NCBI GenBank assembly: GCA_038061695.1
Contig: JBBTYT010000014.1
Location: 1 to 56,994 of the forward strand
From: M10-OD1-4 sp038061695
GTDB lineage: Bacteria > Patescibacteriota > Minisyncoccia > GWC2-36-17 > M10-OD1-4
DNA length: 56,994 nt
Direction of reading: 5' to 3'
The notes below the pieces were generated by a model. It was not told the origin of the DNA and made no database searches. It saw nothing but the letters and a program-made list of their open reading frames with translations. Below are positions 44,375 to 51,380 of the stretch, in pieces. Position 1 is the first letter of the stretch, and the number at the start of each line of letters is the position of its first letter. Both the position numbers and the translations under genes were made by a program.

Positions 44375-45451
44375 ATGAAGCGGCAAATCATCTCGGAAGC
44401 TAAAGCGGCATCTTGCTATTTCAGGACGTCCGTTGATACTCCGAATCGCAAAGCACTAGTGCAGATTACGGAATGGTGCAATTTGCACTGTGCTCACTGC
44501 TTTGTCTCCGCAGGAAAATACGGAGATGCGATGTCCTTTTCGGATATCGAAAACCTACTCGTTCCTCGACTGATCGCCTGCAGGGTGATCAGTGTCAGTC
44601 TAACTGGCGGAGAACCGTTTGCTCACGAAAAGATCGTCGAGATCGCTTTGCTTCTGCGAAGAAACAATATGAAAGTCAGCATATGCACCAATGCGACCTT
44701 AATCACGCAAGAGCAAATGGAGACATTGGCTTCTGTTGGAGAAGTCCATTGCAACGTCAGTCTGGACGGTTTCTATCCAGAAAGCCACGGCAAATTCCGG
44801 GGTGACAAGGATTCCTTCGGAATAACCATCGCAACGATCCGTGAGCTGGCAAAACACAAACTGCTTCATGGATTGCTCGTAACTCCCAATAACTTGGCGG
44901 AAGTCGACGAGTATTCCAAGCTCTGCGAATTTGCTATTGAAAACGGTGCTGCCTATGTCCTCATGAACCCTCTCTCTTCAATGGGAAGGGGGGTCAAATC
45001 GATTGGCAAGCTCGCAATGCCAAACGAGGTGATGCGTCAGATCGAGGTCTCAACTTCTCAGTTCTCGGACAGGATCCAGTTGGTGAGAATCCGTTTTCCC
45101 AACGATAAGAAATTGCCTCTTGCTTCCTGTGAAGCTGGCAATATCGTGTACGTTTTTACGCATGGGGAACTCACGGTCTGTCCGTACCTGGTTTTCGCAG
45201 CCAACACCCCTCAGAGCCTTCACAAGGCAGAAGAGTTCATTGTTGGAAATATTTTCAAGGATGAAGATATCGCCGACAAACTCGATGCCTACAATTTCGG
45301 AAGCCGCTACAAGATTGGTGGCAATCCAACCTGTGAAGGATGTCAGATAAACGCCCGGTGTGGAAAGGGATGTCCTGCCGCAGTCATCGCGTCAGGAAAG
45401 AGGATTGGAGAAGTTGATACCGAAGTCTGCCCGATGATAAACCAAAAGTAG
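44375..45451 (+). CDS. radical SAM protein with SPASM-type C-terminus
   Basis: A 358-residue radical SAM enzyme. The SAM cluster motif is C35-x3-C39-x2-C42 (EWCNLHCAHCF), followed by SLTGGEPF and CTNATLI. The C-terminal part has the SPASM-type extra cysteines (SCEAG, CPYLV, then CEGCQINARCGKGCP and VCPM) that bind auxiliary Fe-S clusters. Such enzymes often modify peptides, but no precursor peptide is visible in the flanks. It starts four bases after the kinase stop with GAGGTG upstream. Bases 44461-44520 contain 29 G/C of 60, well above core genes. Substrate unknown. Confidence 0.88.
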   Translation: MKRQIISEAKAASCYFRTSVDTPNRKALVQITEWCNLHCAHCFVSAGKYGDAMSFSDIENLLVPRLIACRVISVSLTGGEPFAHEKIVEIALLLRRNNMKVSICTNATLITQEQMETLASVGEVHCNVSLDGFYPESHGKFRGDKDSFGITIATIRELAKHKLLHGLLVTPNNLAEVDEYSKLCEFAIENGAAYVLMNPLSSMGRGVKSIGKLAMPNEVMRQIEVSTSQFSDRIQLVRIRFPNDKKLPLASCEAGNIVYVFTHGELTVCPYLVFAANTPQSLHKAEEFIVGNIFKDEDIADKLDAYNFGSRYKIGGNPTCEGCQINARCGKGCPAAVIASGKRIGEVDTEVCPMINQK

Positions 45452-45510
45452 ATACGACTTTAATTCTTATCCCCATTAGTACATTGTTATTGGTGGGAAT
45501 TTTTTTTATA

Positions 45511-46275
45511 ATGAAGAAAGAAAATACTATGAAAAACATTTCATTATTTTGTTGGAACATTGGAAATCCATCCATTAAAAGAGCAAAGAAACAAGTTCAA
45601 TGGCTCAATAAGAGATCAGAGGACTTTTTCATTCTTACTGAAACAAAAAATAGTGAGGGATGTTTGTTTATTAAGGATTATTTTCAAAAAAATGGTTATC
45701 ATGTTCTTTCCCCAAATATAGAAGGTAAAGAGTATGGAACAATGTTAATTAGTAAATATCCCTTAGAAGAAAGTACATTTTCAAATCACATAAATTCTTT
45801 GCCATTTCGAGCAGTATCAGCTCAAATATCCTTACCCAATGGAACATTAGAGATTATAGGATTGTATGTTCCTTCAAGAGATAAAAGTGCAAAGAAAATA
45901 AAGAGAAAAAAGAATTTCTTAAAAAATGTCGTTCAAGCTTTAAAATTTGCTCCAGTTCCTAACTTTCGTATTATTTTGGGAGACTTTAATATTCTTGAGC
46001 CCGATCACATTCCCCACTATTCTTTCTTTGAAGAATGGGAGTATGATTTTTATAAAAATTTAACAGATAACCAATTAAAAGATGCATTTCGCTTAGTAAG
46101 TCCGAATAAAGAAGAATACAGTTGGGTAGGTCGTACCGGTGATGGATATCGATATGATCATTGCTTTGTTTCAGAAAATATATTATCTACAATAGATAAG
46201 TGTTTCTATCTTCATAAACCAAGAGAGATTAGATTAAGTGATCATTCAGCTATTGTTACTCAATTAAGTTTATAA
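45511..46275 (+). CDS. endonuclease/exonuclease/phosphatase family protein
   Basis: About 254 residues of the EEP (DNase I-like) fold: FCWNIGNPS at the start, FILTETKN with the metal Glu, GTMLISKYPLEES, IILGDFNILEPDH with the catalytic Asp-x-Asn, and RYDHCFVS and LSDHSAIVTQ with the terminal Asp-His. All catalytic positions are present. The substrate (nucleic acid, lipid or phosphoester) cannot be told. ATG at 45511 is taken as start; ATG at 45529 is also good, as the fold begins right after it. A/T composition is back to the core level. Confidence 0.85.
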   Translation: MKKENTMKNISLFCWNIGNPSIKRAKKQVQWLNKRSEDFFILTETKNSEGCLFIKDYFQKNGYHVLSPNIEGKEYGTMLISKYPLEESTFSNHINSLPFRAVSAQISLPNGTLEIIGLYVPSRDKSAKKIKRKKNFLKNVVQALKFAPVPNFRIILGDFNILEPDHIPHYSFFEEWEYDFYKNLTDNQLKDAFRLVSPNKEEYSWVGRTGDGYRYDHCFVSENILSTIDKCFYLHKPREIRLSDHSAIVTQLSL

Positions 46276-46295
46276 TTTTATAAAGTATTAAGAGC

Positions 46296-46769
46296 ATGAA
46301 AACAAGAAATAAATCTGTACCTGCGGTATATATACTACTAGAAAAAGAAGGGAAATTTTTAATTGGTAGAAGATATAATACTGGCTATCAAGATGGTAAC
46401 TACCAAGTGCCAGCAGGACACGTAGAAGAAGGAGAACTTCCAACAGAAGCCATTATTAGAGAAGCGAAAGAAGAAGTTGGCGTAGATTTGATTTTAAGCA
46501 ACCTTGAATTAGTGCATGTGGGCTATAGGCCAAAACATGATCCTACTGGGGACCGTGTGGATTTTTTCTTTCAAGCCAAAAATTGGCAAGGCGAAGTTAA
46601 AAACATGGAACCAAATAAATGTGATGATTTAAAATGGGTTTCCCTGAATGAATTACCGGAAAATATGACACCCCATGTCCGTGAGGCCATGCAATGCATA
46701 AAAAGGGGGACATTTTTTAAGGAACTAGGCATTGATTACCTAAAAGAAAAAGGCCTTTATATGCTTTAA
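46296..46769 (+). CDS. NUDIX hydrolase
   Basis: A 157-residue NUDIX protein. The full box G-x5-E-x7-REAKEEVGV is present as GHVEEGELP followed by TEAIIREAKEEVGV. The N-terminus (VPAVYILLEKEGKFLIGRR) and the PTGDRVDFFF segment fit small nucleotide diphosphate hydrolases. Substrate unknown; nucleotide sanitation is a fair guess. It follows the EEP gene by 20 bases, with no strong Shine-Dalgarno, and ends in a terminator. Its sharing of an island with a nucleotide kinase may or may not be meaningful. Confidence 0.92.
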   Translation: MKTRNKSVPAVYILLEKEGKFLIGRRYNTGYQDGNYQVPAGHVEEGELPTEAIIREAKEEVGVDLILSNLELVHVGYRPKHDPTGDRVDFFFQAKNWQGEVKNMEPNKCDDLKWVSLNELPENMTPHVREAMQCIKRGTFFKELGIDYLKEKGLYML

Positions 46770-46790
46770 AATACTTAATAGTAAAAAGGT

Positions 46791-46822
46791 AACTCCAAAA
46801 AATGCTTTCGGAGTTTTTATTT
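46791..46822 (+). terminator. terminator after the NUDIX gene
   Basis: AACTCC (46791-46796) pairs with GGAGTT (46810-46815) and is followed by TTTATTTG. The loop can add A-T pairs. The following stretch to 47066 contains only short broken frames and no recognisable gene. Confidence 0.75.
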
Positions 46823-47066
46823 GTTAAAAAGTATTATTTTTTATTTAAAAATAAGAAATTTACGTATTTGCATTTTTACTTGTAAAAAGGCAAAATGAAG
46901 TAATAAATTATTATGAAAAAATAAAAAAGAGAAAATTTACGAGTTACTAAAACGTAAGCTAAAACTCACCGAAGGCGGTGAAGAGTTGCAACTGGATTAG
47001 TAAGAGAATTTTTTCCACCAGAACGTCTAGAATATGAGCTTGATATAACGGTAAGTATAGTGAATA

Positions 47067-47220
47067 AAAAAATAACGACTCTTTTGTTGAGCTTCATTAC
47101 GAAAAAGCGATTGCCTATAAGGCTCTTTCAAATTTTAAAGCCTTAAACAATGAACTTAATCTTATCTTAAAATACGACCCTAATAATCAAGAAGCAAAAG
47201 AGATGCTTACTAGTGAATAA
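47067..47220 (+). pseudogene. right copy of the 154-bp repeat: orphan C-terminal fragment of a C39/TPR gene
   Basis: About 91% identical to 43306-43459, with a different but equivalent stop (TAA). It codes for the last 50 or so residues of the C39/TPR protein (FVELHYEKAIAYKALSNF and NNELNLILKYDPNNQEA), with no start codon or upstream domain. Most differences are silent or conservative, so this end diverged as coding DNA, perhaps in another allele. It is probably the displaced end of a gene split by insertion of 43460-47066. Confidence 0.8.
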
Positions 47221-47234
47221 CTTTAAATAAAAAA

Positions 47235-47263
47235 TTGCCAACATATTTAAAAAGTGGTATAAT
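47235..47263 (+). promoter_or_regulatory. promoter of the 57-residue membrane protein
   Basis: TTGCCA at 47235-47240 and a perfect TATAAT at 47258-47263, separated by 17 bases. The predicted start near 47270 leaves about 40 bases of leader with AGGAGG before the ATG. Confidence 0.8.
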
Positions 47264-47311
47264 TATGACAATGTGATTGTCGTGCTGATATTGCATTAGG
47301 AGGAAATTCCT

Positions 47312-47485
47312 ATGGATATTTTCATGATATTTCTTACTTTTTTTGGGTTAGTATGTATTATTCTTGGCGTTCAGTTTTTATACTGGGCTGTCTGGATGGT
47401 AGGAAGCGGATTATTTTTCTCTATCGCATTCTCGTTTTTAATGATCGGAGTATTAGTTGGACAATATGTAATTAGTGAATGGTAG
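47312..47485 (+). CDS. 57-residue two-helix membrane protein
   Basis: A short gene with full signals: promoter at 47235-47263, AGGAGGA at 47298-47304 eight bases before the ATG, and a strong terminator after it. The product is almost entirely hydrophobic: helix 1 about residues 3-27 (FMIFLTFFGLVCIILGVQF), a GSG turn, helix 2 about 34-52, and a short ISEW tail. There are no charged residues in the membrane part. I do not recognise the family; a small regulatory, toxin-like or phage-derived membrane peptide are all possible. The complete expression signals argue that it is real. Confidence 0.72.
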   Translation: MDIFMIFLTFFGLVCIILGVQFLYWAVWMVGSGLFFSIAFSFLMIGVLVGQYVISEW

Positions 47486-47543
47486 TGAAAGATATATCAA
47501 TTTATGGACGACGTAAATAATAATACACAACAAAAAAAGCCTT

Positions 47544-47573
47544 AACGACCCGAACTATCAGGTCGTTTTTCTT
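47544..47573. terminator. bidirectional terminator
   Basis: AACGACC (47544-47550) pairs with GGTCGTT (47561-47567); TTTTCTTT follows on the plus strand and a T-run on the minus strand. It closes both the small membrane-protein gene and the collagen-like gene. Confidence 0.88.
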
Positions 47574-47590
47574 TATTAGTACTGATTAGG

Positions 47591-48463
47591 CTATGGAGCG
47601 ATGGTTAGGTCTTCAAGCGAGGAAACTTGTATGAGCTCAAGACGCAAATGATCAACACGGACGCTTGAGAGAGGGGCTTGTTGTCCGTCACATGTAACAG
47701 AAAGCACAGCGGGGTCAAGATTGCTTAAGCGACTCGTCAGCGTAATTTCTCCACTTATGCCAGTACCTTCGAATGGCTGTCCTGAAACAGCGACCGTCCC
47801 AATATCTAGAAAGCCTTCACCGGCTCGGTGAAGTTGACAACGCATTGTCGCAACACCTGCCGCCGTGCTGGAAAGAGAATAGGCAATGCGTGCTAGCGCT
47901 AAATATTGTCCCGCTGGTGCATTCCAGCTCCAGCTTACACTTTCGCCCCTTACAACATCAGCACCAAATCGAGTACCAGAGCTGATAAGTTTTCCGCCGT
48001 CACCGCTACCGGCTGGTCCAGGAACTCCCTGCAAACCTTGTGGACCAACTAGCCCTTGCGCACCTACTACTCCCGGCGTACCACTAGCACCTGCGGGACC
48101 CGGAACTCCTTGTGCCCCGGCTTGGCCAGCAATTCCCTGCGCTCCCTGCAGACCTTGTCCTCCTGATGCTCCAGGCTGACCGTCGTTACCGTTTATACCA
48201 TTAGTTCCAGCAACTCCCGGTACCCCCTGCAAACCTTGTGACCCCCGTGGTCCGGTAACATTCCAACTAATCAACTGATCGTTATCTTTACAGCTAGCAC
48301 GCTTGAACCCTTCTCCAACCATATACATTTTTCCTTCTTTTTTAACACAGACTGTGATTGTGGAGCTTGCTGTTTGAGCGAATGTCCATGAGACAAGCGA
48401 AAATGCCGCCACTCCAAAAACGAGTAGTGCTGATGCCAATTTGTACTTTAGTATTTTTTGCAT
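47591..48463 (-). CDS. secreted collagen-like repeat protein
   Basis: A 290-residue exported protein. The signal peptide (about 1-30, ending SWTFAQ) is followed by a short domain with VCVKKEGKMYMV, then about 28 Gly-X-Y triplets (GPRGSQGLQGVPG and so on, about residues 73-157), and a beta-rich C-terminal domain that may act as a trimerisation head. The gene is far richer in G+C than its surroundings (37 of 60 in 48001-48060), partly due to Gly/Pro codons but also in the ends, so transfer is likely. Probable surface fibre. No visible Shine-Dalgarno. Confidence 0.85.
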   Translation of the reverse strand: MQKILKYKLASALLVFGVAAFSLVSWTFAQTASSTITVCVKKEGKMYMVGEGFKRASCKDNDQLISWNVTGPRGSQGLQGVPGVAGTNGINGNDGQPGASGGQGLQGAQGIAGQAGAQGVPGPAGASGTPGVVGAQGLVGPQGLQGVPGPAGSGDGGKLISSGTRFGADVVRGESVSWSWNAPAGQYLALARIAYSLSSTAAGVATMRCQLHRAGEGFLDIGTVAVSGQPFEGTGISGEITLTSRLSNLDPAVLSVTCDGQQAPLSSVRVDHLRLELIQVSSLEDLTIAP

Positions 48464-48557
48464 AATATTATAATTTTGTTAATTTTTTGACTATATTAGT
48501 AATGACATCTATGGTAAGCATACGAAAGGCTGGGTAATCCGTCAAGTGTTTTGTAGA

Positions 48558-48574
48558 CTCCGTGGGTAGGATTC
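48558..48574 (+). repeat. imperfect copy of the 3' part of tRNA-Asn (att-like)
   Basis: The plus strand reads CTCCGTGGGTAGGATTC, against CTCCGCGGGTAGGATTC at 52614-52630, the acceptor and T-arm of tRNA-Asn: 16 of 17 bases match. Both are in the same orientation, 4,056 bases apart. The rest of the tRNA is absent. Such partial tRNA copies commonly mark the far end of an integrated element. Confidence 0.6.
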
Positions 48575-48649
48575 TAGACAGGCTAAGATTACTCCGTGCC
48601 AGAAAAACTATTCAACAAACTTAGAACTTTTTCTCTGTTTATTTTAATG

Positions 48650-49021
48650 CTAATATGACCAGATGTTTAAAAACTCTCCTATATATCCTAATATGACATA
48701 AAGCCATACAACATACCCAACGACTCCGACAGTGAGTGCAACGACAACGATGTTGAAAATTTCATTCCTACGCTTCTTTGCTTCATCAAGAGTACATATT
48801 CCTTTCTGTCTACGAATATAAGAAAGCACTGATAAACCAAGAAGCACTAAACCAACCAAGCGAAATACCCACTTATAATCTCCGTACAAAGAATCTGCCA
48901 ACGATCCTGCTATTGCAACCGACCCGAGTCCAAACAGGACAATAATAATAGGTGTAAGACAGCACAATGACGCGACAACAACTGGAATGCCGGTTAATTT
49001 TAGAATTTCTTTTAATTTCAT
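48650..49021 (-). CDS. MerT-like membrane transport protein
   Basis: A 123-residue protein with three or four hydrophobic helices. The first holds the vicinal cysteine pair ASLCCLTPIIIVLFGLG, the hallmark of MerT/MerF mercuric ion importers. A further Cys lies in the loop RRQKGICTLDEA. MerT normally has a second Cys pair in that loop; only one Cys is seen. No MerR, MerP or MerA is nearby, so a role with another soft metal or thiol compound is open. Composition is slightly above the core. No Shine-Dalgarno seen. Confidence 0.7.
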   Translation of the reverse strand: MKLKEILKLTGIPVVVASLCCLTPIIIVLFGLGSVAIAGSLADSLYGDYKWVFRLVGLVLLGLSVLSYIRRQKGICTLDEAKKRRNEIFNIVVVALTVGVVGYVVWLYVILGYIGEFLNIWSY

Positions 49022-49121
49022 AAGTTTATATATGCTCTTCGTAGCTATAAAAATAGAGTACCATCCGATAGTTACGAACAGACTAATTGTACATGTGTAT
49101 ATTCTATCATATTCTAAACTA

Positions 49122-49154
49122 AAAATAAAAAAACCCGTCCTAATTTAGGACGGG
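49122..49154 (-). terminator. terminator after the OGFr-domain gene
   Basis: CCCGTCCTAA (49134-49143) pairs with TTAGGACGGG (49145-49154) with a one-base centre. Read leftwards the stem is followed by GGTTTTTTTATTTT. A strong terminator 20 bases after the stop. Confidence 0.92.
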
Positions 49155-49173
49155 CTTCCAAAAAGCTAAAAGC

Positions 49174-49713
49174 TTAGCTTACTGCTTCTCGCCAGTAATT
49201 TAGCGCTTCTGCGCCAATCATTTGTGGATGCTTACTATAAACATCTTCTAATCTTTTCATAAAAGCATCGGCATACTTTTTGAGCCCTAAAATAGACAAA
49301 CTCTTTAATATGCGAGTTATTCTCAAATGGTTATGATTGTACAGGGTCAACCAATTCTCTGATTTACTCTTAAAATCATTTGAATATTCCACAACAGGAC
49401 CACTTCCTGCTTCTTGAAGTTCAAATCCGTAAAAGTTCAGCAATCTTACGAAGGACTCCTTTAGTTTTGCCTTCAAGTTATTACTATTTCGGAATGTTTC
49501 AATTTCTTCTGTGCTGATTATTGGAGCGAAAGCATTATAAGCACTTCTATTTTGAAGTGGAAATAGCCATTGAATATAATCATGTGATCCCTCCAAGCGT
49601 AGATCATTCCAAGATAAAATATCATCGATAGTGCGACCAGCCACATCTGTAGCTTGACCTAAATAAAATAATACCGCCTTTCTTTCATTATTATCACAAT
49701 GACCAGCAGCCAT
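49174..49713 (-). CDS. OGFr N-terminal-type domain protein
   Basis: A 179-residue protein matching the opioid growth factor receptor conserved region: DILSWNDLRLEGSHDYIQWLFPLQNRS, then ISTEEIETFRNS and LKESFVRLLNFYGFELQE, and SLSILGLKKYADAFMKRLE. Bacterial members are of unknown function. It is probably cytosolic and helical. The ATG at 49713 has AAGGGAG upstream, in contrast to core genes, and a strong terminator ends it: a self-contained accessory unit. Confidence 0.85.
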   Translation of the reverse strand: MAAGHCDNNERKAVLFYLGQATDVAGRTIDDILSWNDLRLEGSHDYIQWLFPLQNRSAYNAFAPIISTEEIETFRNSNNLKAKLKESFVRLLNFYGFELQEAGSGPVVEYSNDFKSKSENWLTLYNHNHLRITRILKSLSILGLKKYADAFMKRLEDVYSKHPQMIGAEALNYWREAVS

Positions 49714-49763
49714 AAAATTTTCTCCCTTATTTGATTGTCAAATATCAAAAAAAATACTTTCCA

Positions 49764-49788
49764 AAAATAGCACTTTAAATGCTATTTT
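49764..49788. promoter_or_regulatory. inverted repeat between divergent accessory genes
   Basis: AAAATAGCA (49764-49772) pairs with TGCTATTTT (49780-49788) around CTTTAAA. It lies upstream of the OGFr-domain gene, within the 250-base gap shared with the divergent gene at 49962. It may be an operator or a weak terminator; I see nothing else in this gap except a small ACTTGC/GCAAGT hairpin near 49922. Confidence 0.4.
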
Positions 49789-49961
49789 GCAAGAATGATT
49801 AAAACATCTTTAGAGTAGAAATTTAACATTCAGTTCGGATCATTACTAATAGAAAAAATTCTTTACAATTTTTTTTGTTCATGATATCTTGCGTTGAGAT
49901 TAGTTCATTACTGATCTGAGTACTTGCCTCTTGCAAGTTTTAGTAAAAAGGAGCGAAGAAA

Positions 49962-50312
49962 ATGGACAACGTTCTCAATTTGTCACCTTTTATTTATATG
50001 GAATATCGTTTATACAAAATTAAGCCTGGGAAGAGAGATGTTTGGTTAAATTGGTGCAAAGAAGTCATTGACCATCATCTTCATGAGGCTATCGTTACTC
50101 TTAAAGAGGAAGGGTTGGTACATGAATCATGTATGATTTTTGGTAGTGGGGATGACAGTTATGTTTTATATAAACATCAACCAGCTGAAGGTAAAAAGAA
50201 GAAGAAAGCAAATTTTGACAGAGAACTAAATAAAAAACATTTTGAAAAATTTTATGAATGTCTGGAAAAAGTAGAGGGACTAATAGATGGATACACACTT
50301 GACGCGATATAA
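49962..50312 (+). CDS. small DUF6176-like protein
   Basis: A 116-residue protein with a pattern seen in dimeric alpha/beta-barrel proteins: a strand YRLYKIKPGKRDVWLNWCKE, then HLHEAIVTLKEEGLVHESCMIFG and a strand YVLYKHQPA. The layout resembles the DUF6176-type family, but I am not certain. A Lys-rich loop (KKKKKA) and a helix follow. It has AAGGAG 11 bases before the ATG and a terminator after it. Function unknown; possibly a small monooxygenase-like fold without known chemistry. Confidence 0.6.
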   Translation: MDNVLNLSPFIYMEYRLYKIKPGKRDVWLNWCKEVIDHHLHEAIVTLKEEGLVHESCMIFGSGDDSYVLYKHQPAEGKKKKKANFDRELNKKHFEKFYECLEKVEGLIDGYTLDAI

Positions 50313-50353
50313 TTAGAAAGTAAAGCTTAGTTTTAAACTTTTCTCTCTTAAAA

Positions 50354-50386
50354 CAAAACACCCCAAGAATGGATGTTTTGTTTTTT
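50354..50386 (+). terminator. terminator after the DUF6176-like gene
   Basis: CAAAACA (50354-50360) then CC pairs with GG then TGTTTTG (50374-50380), with one mismatch and a six-base loop, followed by TTTTTT. Confidence 0.75.
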
Positions 50387-50497
50387 ACTTGAATGTAAGA
50401 GCATATTTTGAATTTTTGACTGGCAGGGAGAGTTTAGCAATGCGTAGTTCCGCCTTAAAAATATAGCTAATCTAGCCTCGCTTGCACACTAACTGCT

Positions 50498-50689
50498 TTA
50501 CCTATGTTTTAGTAAAATTTCAAACCTTGCTTTATTTTCGACCATCCACTTCTGTTGATTGTCTTTAGTTGAAGTTTTCATCACGTCAGCGTGAGCATTC
50601 ATATAATGAGGCATAAGCGCCTTCATCCATGCATCAAATGTTTCGCCTTCGGCCGTCACTTCGCATAGGTCGCATTTAAGAGTTTTCAT
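50498..50689 (-). CDS. small C2H2-type zinc-finger-like protein
   Basis: A 63-residue protein with CDLC at residues 6-9 and His28 and His33 in HYMNAHADVM, the spacing of a single zinc-binding finger. It resembles small DUF1059-type proteins (MKTLKC start, GETFDAWMKALMPH helix). A basic C-terminal tail ends LLKHR. It could bind nucleic acid or protein. It lies 44 bases after the cupin gene on the same strand and may be co-transcribed. No Shine-Dalgarno visible. Confidence 0.6.
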   Translation of the reverse strand: MKTLKCDLCEVTAEGETFDAWMKALMPHYMNAHADVMKTSTKDNQQKWMVENKARFEILLKHR

Positions 50690-50733
50690 ATCTAAGACTT
50701 AATTTAAAAATTACAGATAAAGCTAAACTTCGC

Positions 50734-51090
50734 CTATTTGGCGTGATTTTCAATAGCAACCATCTCAAGTAAAACGTTGGGCTCGTCTCCAACAACCCAT
50801 GCATCGTGCCCTGGTTCGATAACCGCAAAATCACCAGCAACAAGTTCTACTTCCGTGCCATCATCCATTACTATTTTTTGCCTTCCCGACACGATGTACT
50901 TTAGGTGGCGTTTTTGACAGCTCGCGGTTTTGACGACTGGCTTAACATGCTCTGACCATTTCCAGCCTGGCTGAAGAGTTTCTCTCAGTAGCGTAATGCC
51001 AGCAACGGTCACGGTTTCGATTTTTCCTTTCTCAAATGGTGAAGTCGTTTGATCTGGAGAATTCAAACTTTTTATTTCTATGGATGCCAT
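50734..51090 (-). CDS. small cupin-domain protein
   Basis: A 118-residue single cupin. The barrel pattern includes LQPGWKWSEHVKPV with a possible metal His, a CQKRHLKYIVSGRQKIVMDDG strand pair, and VELVAGDFAVIEPGHDAWVVG with another His. Cupins bind metals or small ligands; no specific enzyme can be named. It is richer in G+C than the core and followed by the zinc-finger-like gene. Confidence 0.78.
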   Translation of the reverse strand: MASIEIKSLNSPDQTTSPFEKGKIETVTVAGITLLRETLQPGWKWSEHVKPVVKTASCQKRHLKYIVSGRQKIVMDDGTEVELVAGDFAVIEPGHDAWVVGDEPNVLLEMVAIENHAK

Positions 51091-51254
51091 ATTTTTATTG
51101 TTTATTTATTTCTATTTAGCATTTACTAAGTAAGTATAACACAAAATTAAAAGATGGGCTAGCTCCGCTGGTAAGCTCCCGATTTGTCAAAATCTTTGAT
51201 TTAGTAGAAATCGCACTCCTTTAGTAATTCGCCTCTTTCTTAAGAAAATTGGGT

Positions 51255-51366
51255 AGGAGCCTTTGTTGATGAAATGGGGTCAGCGTACCACGATGTGTTA
51301 TCTTAAACAAAGGCTCCTGACCCCATTACGACCTGACCCCATTACTCTAAAAAAAGGTACCTGACC
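51255..51366. repeat. interlocked inverted repeats with GGGGTCAG words (RAYT/IS200-like remnant)
   Basis: AGGAGCCTTTGTT (51255-51267) pairs with AACAAAGGCTCCT (51306-51318). AATGGGGTCAG (51273-51283) pairs with CTGACCCCATT (51317-51327), and a further copy CTGACCCCATT lies at 51333-51343, then CTGACC at 51361. The two stems interlock, so they would form a pseudoknot and not a simple hairpin. GGGGTCAG words flank REP-associated tyrosine transposase genes in many genomes. No transposase is present. The rest of the 51091-51380 gap is featureless. Confidence 0.65.
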
Positions 51367-51380
51367 AAATTAATCTATAT

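Noticed and set aside
44375..45451. Viperin-like (ddhCTP-forming) enzyme
   Set aside because: The pairing with a nucleotide kinase is suggestive, but the Cys motif context (CNLHCAHCF) and the multi-Cys SPASM-type C-terminus differ from viperin.
46823..47066. Possible gene between the NUDIX terminator and the right repeat copy
   Set aside because: Frames are broken by stops; a piece such as KIYELLKRKLKLTEGGEEL looks coding-like but ends quickly and has no start, so it is at most a remnant.
47504..47545. 13-residue ORF after the 57-residue membrane gene
   Set aside because: No Shine-Dalgarno, and it runs into the terminator stem; very short and probably chance.
51160..51185. Second partial tRNA-Asn copy (GCTCCGCTGGTA)
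   Set aside because: Only about 11 of 12 bases match before the similarity ends, too short to distinguish from chance.
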